Assembly: GCF_014656075.1 (NCBI RefSeq) | Contig: NZ_BNBS01000073.1 | Span: forward strand, 1 to 41,597 | DNA: 41,597 nt | DNA from: Streptomyces hydrogenans | Lineage (GTDB): Bacteria; Actinomycetota; Actinomycetes; Streptomycetales; Streptomycetaceae | Reading direction: 5' to 3' | Part shown: one piece after another, positions 36,807 through 41,597 of the stretch | Position numbering within the stretch: the stretch's first letter is position 1 | Layout of the letters: each line of letters opens with the position of its first letter | Notes under the pieces: generated by a model | Databases searched by the model: none | What the model saw: only the letters and a program-made list of their open reading frames with translations | Told to the model about the DNA's origin: nothing | Program-made: the position numbers and the translations under genes

Positions 36807-38199
36807 CCCGCAGCCACTCCCCCAGCGGCAGCGCGGAGGTGCCGCCCTCGACCCGGGCGACGACCGCCGGGGTGTCGAGGTGGACGGTGCCGACGGACGG
36901 CTCGCGCTCCTTGACGTCGATCACGTACGCGTCGAAGAGCTCGCCGACCCGGCCGCTGAGCAGCGCCGCCTCCACGATGTCGACGCTCTCCCGCTCCACG
37001 GTGTTGGCCCGGCGCGAGCCCGCCGCCATGGTGTCGGGCAGGCCGGGCAGTGCGGCCCGCACCCACTCGGGCGGCTCGGTCCCGGCGACCGCCGCCACGC
37101 ACAGCTCGGAGGCGTACCGGTCGACGAGGCGGCGCAGCGGGGCGGTGCAGTGGGTGTACTCGTCGGCGACGGCCGCGTGGACGGCGGGGTCGGGCAGCCG
37201 GCCGTCGGTGAAGACGGTGTAGCCGGCGCCGCGCAGCAGGGTGGTGCACTCCTGGAGGAAGGCGGCCTGGCGGGGGTCGGTGGGGTCGGCGTGCCGGACC
37301 ACCTCCGCGTACGGCACGTGGTGCGGCCAGGCGACGCCGAGGGCCTCGGCGGAGCGGCGCAGCCGGGCGACGGCCCCGTCGGGGGCGGTCGGCAGGGTGC
37401 GCAGGATGCCGGTGCCCGCGGCGGTCATGAGGTCGGCGGCGGCCATGCCGGTGAGCAGGGAGATCTGCGCGTTCCAGCTCTCGGCGGGGACGGGGGCCCG
37501 GTAGGCGAGGGTGTAGGTGTGGTCCCCGGGGACCTCGACGACCTCCTGCTCGGGGACGTCCAGGGAGATGCCGCCGCGCTCGACCTCCCGCTCCTCGCGG
37601 AGCCGGCCGATGTCGCGGAGCAGGGCGAGGGGTTCCTCGGCGGTGCCGGAGTCGATGACCTTCTGGACGCTCGCGTAGTCGAGCTTGGCGCGGCTGCGGA
37701 CCAGGGCGCGGCGCAGGTCGGTGGCGACCCTGCGGCCCTCGGAGTCGAGGTCGATCCGCCAGAGGAGGGCCGGGCGGGGCTCGCCGGGCAGCAGGCTGGC
37801 GGCGCCCTCGGAGAGGACCGGCGGGTGGAGAGGGACCTTGCCGTCGGGGAAGTAGAGGGTGAGGACTCGCCGGTGGGCCTCGGCGTCGAGCGCCCCGCCG
37901 GGCGTGACGAAGGCGGCGACGTCGGCGATGGCGTAGTGCACGCGGTAGCCGCCGTCGGCCCGCCGGGCCAGGTGCATGGCCTGGTCGAGGTCGGTGGAGG
38001 TGGGCGGGTCGATGGTGAGGAACGGCAGGTCGGTGGCGTCGTACGCGGGCAGGCGCGGGTTCTTCGCGGCCGCCTCGGCCTCGGCGAGCACGGCGGGCGG
38101 AAAGCCCTCGGGCACCGCGAGCTCGGTCCTCAGTGCGCGCAGGGCGGCCCGCAGCGGAGCCTCGGCTGCGCCGGTCACGTGAATGTGGCGGCGGGGCAT
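36751..38199 (-). CDS. RNB-domain ribonuclease (RNase II/R family)
   Basis: 482 residues. The RNB catalytic signature is at 62-76: LTIDPPTSTDLDQAMHL, with D64, D70 and D72 as metal-binding Asp. Further blocks are VHYAIADVAAFVTPGGALDAEAHRR and DEYTHCTAPLRRLVDRY, the typical YTHfTSPLRRy motif. It is shorter than RNase R: cold-shock domains before the RNB core and a C-terminal S1 domain are not obvious, apart from about 70 residues (VIDVKEREPSVGTVHLDTPAVVARVEG) that may be a small beta-barrel. 3'-5' exoribonuclease activity is expected. Start is ATG 38199. Confidence 0.92.
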   Translation of the reverse strand: MPRRHIHVTGAAEAPLRAALRALRTELAVPEGFPPAVLAEAEAAAKNPRLPAYDATDLPFLTIDPPTSTDLDQAMHLARRADGGYRVHYAIADVAAFVTPGGALDAEAHRRVLTLYFPDGKVPLHPPVLSEGAASLLPGEPRPALLWRIDLDSEGRRVATDLRRALVRSRAKLDYASVQKVIDSGTAEEPLALLRDIGRLREEREVERGGISLDVPEQEVVEVPGDHTYTLAYRAPVPAESWNAQISLLTGMAAADLMTAAGTGILRTLPTAPDGAVARLRRSAEALGVAWPHHVPYAEVVRHADPTDPRQAAFLQECTTLLRGAGYTVFTDGRLPDPAVHAAVADEYTHCTAPLRRLVDRYASELCVAAVAGTEPPEWVRAALPGLPDTMAAGSRRANTVERESVDIVEAALLSGRVGELFDAYVIDVKEREPSVGTVHLDTPAVVARVEGGTSALPLGEWLRVRLSEADPGRAKVLFAPA

Positions 38200-38337
38200 G
38201 GAACCGAGCGTAGGGCGGGCGGCGGGGGGCGGCACGTCGTGGGCCGGCGCCCGGCGGGGCGGGACCCCGGCCCGGACCTCGTACGCTGGCATCCGGGGCC
38301 GCATCCCCCTTCCCGGTCCGTATGAAGGAGAACCACC

Positions 38338-39105
38338 GTGCTCGTGCTGCTGCCGCCCTCCGAAGGCAAGGCGTCCTCCGGGCGCGGGGCGCCGCTCAAG
38401 CCGGAGTCGCTGTCGCTGCCGGGGCTCGCGGAGGCGCGGGCCGCGGTGCTGGACGAGCTGGTCGAGCTGTGCGCCGCCGACGAGGAGAAGGCGCGCGAGG
38501 TGCTGGGCCTGAGCGAGGGACTGCGCGGCGAGGTCGCGAAGAACGTCGAGCTGCGCACGGCGGGCGCCCGGCCGGCCGGGGAGGTCTACACCGGCGTGCT
38601 GTACGACGCGCTGGGCCTGGCCACGCTGGACGCGGCGGCCCGGAAGCGCGCGGGGTCCTCGCTGCTGGTCTTCTCGGGGCTCTGGGGCGCGGTGCGGGTG
38701 ACGGACCGGATCCCGTCGTACCGCTGCTCGATGGGGGTGAAGCTGCCGGGGCTCGGCGCCCTGGGCGCCCACTGGCGGGGCGCGATGGCCTCCGTGCTGC
38801 CGGAGGCGGCCGGCGACGGGCTGGTGCTCGACCTGCGCTCGGCGGCGTACGCGACGGCGTGGAAGCCCAGGGGCGAGACGGCGGCGCGGACCGCGACGGT
38901 ACGGGTGCTGCACGCGCCGACCCGGAAGGTGGTCAGCCACTTCAACAAGGCGACCAAGGGCCGGATCGTCCGCAGCCTGCTGGAGGCGGACGCGGCTCCG
39001 GGCACGCCGGCGGAGCTGGTGGAGGCGCTGCGGGACCTCGGGTACGTCGTGGAGACGGGCGCGAGGGCGGGGGCCCTGGACGTGCTGGTGGACGAGATCC
39101 ACTGA
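38338..39105 (+). CDS. yaaA: YaaA family peroxide stress protein (DUF328)
   Basis: 255 residues from GTG 38338, with AAGGAG 7 nt upstream. Family blocks: MLVLLPPSEGKA at the start, YTGVLYDALGLATL, LLVFSGLWGAVRVTDRIPSYRCSMGVKLPGLGAL, VLDLRSAAYATAW and HFNKATKGRIVRSL. In Escherichia coli YaaA lowers free iron during peroxide stress and binds DNA; the same role here is inferred. No OxyR site is visible. It lies head-to-head with the RNB gene (138 nt apart). Confidence 0.92.
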   Translation: MLVLLPPSEGKASSGRGAPLKPESLSLPGLAEARAAVLDELVELCAADEEKAREVLGLSEGLRGEVAKNVELRTAGARPAGEVYTGVLYDALGLATLDAAARKRAGSSLLVFSGLWGAVRVTDRIPSYRCSMGVKLPGLGALGAHWRGAMASVLPEAAGDGLVLDLRSAAYATAWKPRGETAARTATVRVLHAPTRKVVSHFNKATKGRIVRSLLEADAAPGTPAELVEALRDLGYVVETGARAGALDVLVDEIH

Positions 39106-39110
39106 CCATT

Positions 39111-39140
39111 CGTTGCACGGTGCGCAACGGTCGTTGCGTG
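39111..39140 (+). promoter_or_regulatory. CGTTGC inverted repeat plus extra half-site upstream of the KDPG aldolase gene
   Basis: CGTTGCACGGTGCGCAACG (39111-39129) has 6-bp inverted arms CGTTGC/GCAACG around 7 nt, and a third half-site CGTTGCGTG follows at 39132-39140. It fills most of the 63-nt gap before the KDPG aldolase gene. TTGC-N-GCAA sites are bound by IclR-family regulators in actinobacteria, so operator function is plausible but not shown. Confidence 0.5.
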
Positions 39141-39168
39141 GACTGGTGGTGCCGGTCAGGATGAGGTC

Positions 39169-39828
39169 ATGTCCCGCACCCCCGGTCCCTTCGCGCTCGC
39201 CCCGCACGCTCCCGTCGTCCCCGTCGTGGTGGTCGAGGACGCCGCCGACGCCGTGCCGCTGGCACGGGCCCTGGTGGCCGGCGGGCTGCCGCTGATCGAG
39301 ATCACCCTGCGCACCCCCGCCGCGCTCGACGCGGTGCGGGCGGTCGCGGCCGAGGTGCCGGAGGCGGTGGTCGGCGCGGGGACGGTGGTCTCCGCGGCCG
39401 GTGTCGCGGACGCGGTGCGGGCCGGGGCGCGGTTCCTGGTGAGCCCCGGGTGCTCGGGGCGGCTGCTCGGGGCGCTGCGGGAGTCGGGCGTGCCGTTCCT
39501 GCCGGGCGTCTCGACCGCCTCCGAGGTGCTGGCCCTCCTGGAGGAGGGCGTCACGGAGCTGAAGTTCTTCCCGGCGGAGGCGGCGGGCGGCGTCCCGTAC
39601 CTGAGGTCGCTGGCGGGCCCGCTGCCGCAGGCCCGTTTCTGCCCGACCGGCGGCGTCTCGGCCGCCTCCGCCCCCGCCTACCTCGCCCTGCCGAACGTGG
39701 CCTGCGTCGGCGGCACGTGGATGCTGCCGCCGGACGCGCTGGCCGCCCGCGACTGGGGCCGGGTGGAGGCCCTGGCGCGGGAGGCGGCGGGGCTGCGGGC
39801 GCCTACGGCCGGGGTGTCGGACCGGTGA
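39169..39828 (+). CDS. eda: 2-keto-3-deoxy-6-phosphogluconate / 4-hydroxy-2-oxoglutarate aldolase
   Basis: 219 residues, class I aldolase with a TIM barrel. Schiff-base Lys132 lies in ELKFFPAEAAGG; E44 and R48 in PLIEITLRTPAAL and the phosphate-binding CPTGGVSAASAPAYLALPN and CVGGTWM blocks are all present. It splits KDPG to pyruvate and glyceraldehyde-3-phosphate, the last step of the Entner-Doudoroff pathway and of uronate or galactonate breakdown. No dehydratase or kinase gene is adjacent. Start is ATG 39169 with AGG upstream. The 3' end overlaps the convergent GNAT gene by 26 nt. Confidence 0.93.
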   Translation: MSRTPGPFALAPHAPVVPVVVVEDAADAVPLARALVAGGLPLIEITLRTPAALDAVRAVAAEVPEAVVGAGTVVSAAGVADAVRAGARFLVSPGCSGRLLGALRESGVPFLPGVSTASEVLALLEEGVTELKFFPAEAAGGVPYLRSLAGPLPQARFCPTGGVSAASAPAYLALPNVACVGGTWMLPPDALAARDWGRVEALAREAAGLRAPTAGVSDR

Positions 39829-40615
39829 AGCGGATGCCGAGGTGGTCGGTCACCGGGCGGTAGCCGAGGCGCCGGTAGAGGGCGTTGCTGGTGGGGTTGG
39901 CGAGGTCGGTGAAGAGCAGGACGTGGGCGGCGCCCGCGTCGAGCGCGGCCCGGCCGACGGCGTCGGTGACACCGGCGGCATAGCCGTGGCCCCGGTCCGC
40001 GGGCGGGGTGTACACGAGGTGGACGCGGGCCTGGCCCCCGACGGTGCGGGAGACGGCGGCCATCGACACCGGGCGGCCGTCGGGCGTCTCCCAGAGGTGG
40101 AGGCGGGCCTCGGTGACGCGCGCGGTGAGGAAGCCGGTGTAGTCGTCCTCGGGCTCCTCGCCGATGGCACGGGCGAAGCCGGTGGTCCAGTCGCGCAGGA
40201 GCGGGAGGTCCGCCGCGGTGGCGAGGCGGGCGCGGCCGTGCGGCACCGGGTCCGGCGGGACCGGCTCGCCGAGCCGGAAGAGCCGCGTGCGGGCGAGGAC
40301 CGTCCCGGTGCGGCCGGCGGCCTCCCGGTACGCCTCCACCGCGGCCGTCTCGCCGCGCAGTTCCCTCGGCGGGGTGCCGTCCGGCAGGACCAGCGCGCGG
40401 GCCGCCGCCTCGGTGGTCACCCCGAGGGACGGGAGCCCGGGGCGCGGGACGGCGACGACGCCGGTGACCCGGCCGTCCGGCTCCGTCCACCAGCCGAGCC
40501 GCGGGGACGACTCCATCAGCGTCAGCACGGCGGTGTTCCGGACCGGGTCGGCGGCGAGGTGCGGCCCGGCGGCGGCGCGGAGGACGGCGGGGTCGGAGGT
40601 GAAGTGCCAGCTCAT
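39803..40615 (-). CDS. GNAT family N-acetyltransferase
   Basis: 270 residues. The N-terminal half (MSWHFTSDPAVLRAAAGPHLAADPVRNTAVLTLMESS, GWWTEPDGRVTGVVAVPRPG) is a degenerate GNAT-like lobe. The C-terminal half (about 150-260) holds the catalytic-type fold: VSMAAVSRTVGGQARVHLVYTPPADRGHGYAAGVTDAVGRAALDAGAAHVLLFTDLANPTSNALYRRLGYRPV, with the acetyl-CoA pyrophosphate loop RGHGYA. Tandem-GNAT architecture. Acceptor unknown. The ATG at 40615 is the best match to homologues; an in-frame ATG at 40633 is possible, and neither has a strong ribosome site. Confidence 0.88.
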   Translation of the reverse strand: MSWHFTSDPAVLRAAAGPHLAADPVRNTAVLTLMESSPRLGWWTEPDGRVTGVVAVPRPGLPSLGVTTEAAARALVLPDGTPPRELRGETAAVEAYREAAGRTGTVLARTRLFRLGEPVPPDPVPHGRARLATAADLPLLRDWTTGFARAIGEEPEDDYTGFLTARVTEARLHLWETPDGRPVSMAAVSRTVGGQARVHLVYTPPADRGHGYAAGVTDAVGRAALDAGAAHVLLFTDLANPTSNALYRRLGYRPVTDHLGIRFTGPTPRP

Positions 40616-40660
40616 GGCTGGATGGTGGGCCACCCGACGGGCCGCCCGCCACCCTTTTGA

Positions 40661-40784
40661 GGGCCGCGCGGTCCCAGCCGGTCCGGGCGGTTCTTCCCGG
40701 CCCTCGCGGTCCTGCCCGGCCCTCGCGGTCCTGCCCGGTCCGCGCGGTTCTTCCCGGCCTCGCGCTTTCCCGGCCCTCGCGGTC
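40661..40784 (+). repeat. 19-bp tandem repeats, about 6.5 copies
   Basis: Units of 19 nt, consensus GGCCCTCGCGGTCCTGCCC, start at 40661, 40680, 40699, 40718 and 40737; a shortened 16-nt copy starts at 40756 and a partial one at 40772 runs into the stop codon of the phosphatase gene. The third and fourth copies are identical; the second and fifth share a GGTTCTTCCC variant. Because 19 is not a multiple of 3, the tract is noncoding. Confidence 0.88.
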
Positions 40785-41597
40785 AGCGCCGGAGGTGCGA
40801 GGTGTCGTTGAGGAGGCGTACGGAGGCGTTGCCGTCGGCGTAGTAGGCGACGGCGGAGAGCGAGGCGGCGGACAGCTCCATCTTGAACAGCGACTCCGGC
40901 GGGGCGCCGAGCGCCAGTCTGACCAGGGTCTTGATGGGCGTGACGTGGCTGACGAGGAGGACCGTGCGGCCCGCGTGGGCGGCGGTCAGCCGGTCGCGGG
41001 CGGCGGCGACGCGGCGGGCCACGGCGGTGAAGCTCTCGCCCCCGCCGGTGGGGGCCGCCTTCGCGGAGGCCAGCCAGGCGTCCATGTCCTCCGGGTACCG
41101 CTCCCTGACCTCGCCGAAGGTCAGGCCCTCCCAGGCGCCGAAGTCGGTCTCGCGCAGCCCCGGTTCGATCACCACGTCGAGCCCGAGGCGGGCGGCGACG
41201 GTCTCGGCGGTCTGGCGGCAGCGGGTGAGCGGGGAGCTGACGATGTGCCGGATCGTGCCCCGCGCGGCGAGCGCGTCGGCGACGGCGGCGGCCTGGCGGT
41301 GGCCGGCCTCGGACAGCTCCGGGTCGCTCCCGCCGCTGCCCGAGAAGCGCTTCTCGGGAGTGAGCGCGGTCTCTCCGTGCCGGAGCAGCACGAACGTGGC
41401 CGGGGCGGCCATGTCAGGTGCGGGGCGGGCGGGTGCGGAGCCTGCGGGTGCGGGCGCCGTGGATGCGGGCGCGGCGGCGGACGGGTCCTGGGGGCCGGTG
41501 TCCGGCACCGTGGGCACAGCGGTGGCAGCGGTGGCAGCGACCGGATCGGCGGCGGGCGCACCCGTCCCCGCCGGCGCGGCGCCCGTGCCCGCCAGGG
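40783..41597 (-). CDS. Bifunctional RNase H/acid phosphatase, phosphatase half (cut by window edge)
   Basis: 270 residues of the C-terminus; the frame is open to the right edge with no stop. About 60 residues of Ala/Pro/Thr linker (GTGAPAADPVAATAATAV...ARPAPDMAAPA) precede a histidine phosphatase domain: FVLLRHGETALTPEKRFSG (RHG catalytic motif), SSPLTRCRQTAETVAARLG, ETDFGAWEGLTFGEVRERYP and VLLVSHVTPIKTLVRLALG (second catalytic His). The long linker and open frame fit the streptomycete protein in which an N-terminal RNase HI domain is fused to this phosphatase (SCO2299 of S. coelicolor). The RNase H part itself is not in the window. If a GTG at 41517 were used it would be a free-standing phosphatase instead. 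Confidence 0.85.
   Translation of the reverse strand, partial: LAGTGAAPAGTGAPAADPVAATAATAVPTVPDTGPQDPSAAAPASTAPAPAGSAPARPAPDMAAPATFVLLRHGETALTPEKRFSGSGGSDPELSEAGHRQAAAVADALAARGTIRHIVSSPLTRCRQTAETVAARLGLDVVIEPGLRETDFGAWEGLTFGEVRERYPEDMDAWLASAKAAPTGGGESFTAVARRVAAARDRLTAAHAGRTVLLVSHVTPIKTLVRLALGAPPESLFKMELSAASLSAVAYYADGNASVRLLNDTSHLRR

Noticed and set aside
40661..40784. CRISPR array
   Set aside because: The 19-bp units are directly abutted with no unique spacers, and no cas genes are present.

Overview
The window is high-GC actinobacterial DNA, almost certainly from a Streptomyces chromosome. Coding density is high on both strands, GTG and TTG starts are common, codon third positions are mostly G or C, and several families are typical of streptomycetes: F420 reductase, class E sortase substrates, the Rsm22-like protein, DmdR-type iron boxes and an RNase H/acid phosphatase fusion. 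Most of it reads as core chromosome.

Layout. 1-5500: the start of a SARP-type regulator (cut by the edge), a site-2 protease homologue, a small membrane protein, F420H2:NADP oxidoreductase, an unrecognised protein, an MFS exporter and methionine aminopeptidase. 5551-16792: an iron and heme acquisition region. It holds a heme oxygenase behind an iron box, two heme-binding HtaA proteins (one with a class E sortase signal), the divergent HmuTUV heme importer sharing an iron box with htaA, and an EfeO-EfeB-EfeU ferrous/ferric uptake operon behind two overlapping iron boxes. A PhzF-like gene interrupts it. 16752-29499: mixed housekeeping genes: a lipoprotein, a degenerate primase-polymerase protein, a TetR regulator divergent from a dimethylargininase, an operon of drug-efflux MFS, hemerythrin and Rsm22-like methyltransferase, a Gfo/Idh oxidoreductase, PhoD phosphatase, an SDR, an NTF2-like protein, a possible I66-type inhibitor and a membrane Ser/Thr kinase.

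29669-34624 is an accessory island and the most interesting part. An XRE regulator with a small duplicated-motif protein lies divergent from an operon of two tiny unknown ORFs, a RiPP precursor, an ATP-grasp ligase and a PIMT-like O-methyltransferase. This is the gene set expected for a graspetide with side-chain esters, probably further modified to an aspartimide (the fuscimiditide type). The individual families are known; this core sequence and the accessory small ORFs look unexplored. The island abuts the RNase P RNA gene (rnpB, minus strand, 34691-35099).

35180-41597 returns to core genes: a MerR regulator with a coupled membrane protein, an RNB-domain ribonuclease, a YaaA-type protein, KDPG aldolase, a GNAT acetyltransferase and the phosphatase half of an RNase H/acid phosphatase (cut by the edge).

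How the genes fit together: HtaA proteins would capture heme at the cell surface, HmuTUV would import it, heme oxygenase would release its iron, and EfeOBU would add a second iron route, all under one iron-responsive repressor. In the island, the ATP-grasp enzyme would recognise the precursor leader and close esters between Thr/Ser and Asp/Glu of the C-terminal tail, and the methyltransferase would then activate an Asp. No protease or transporter dedicated to this peptide is visible.
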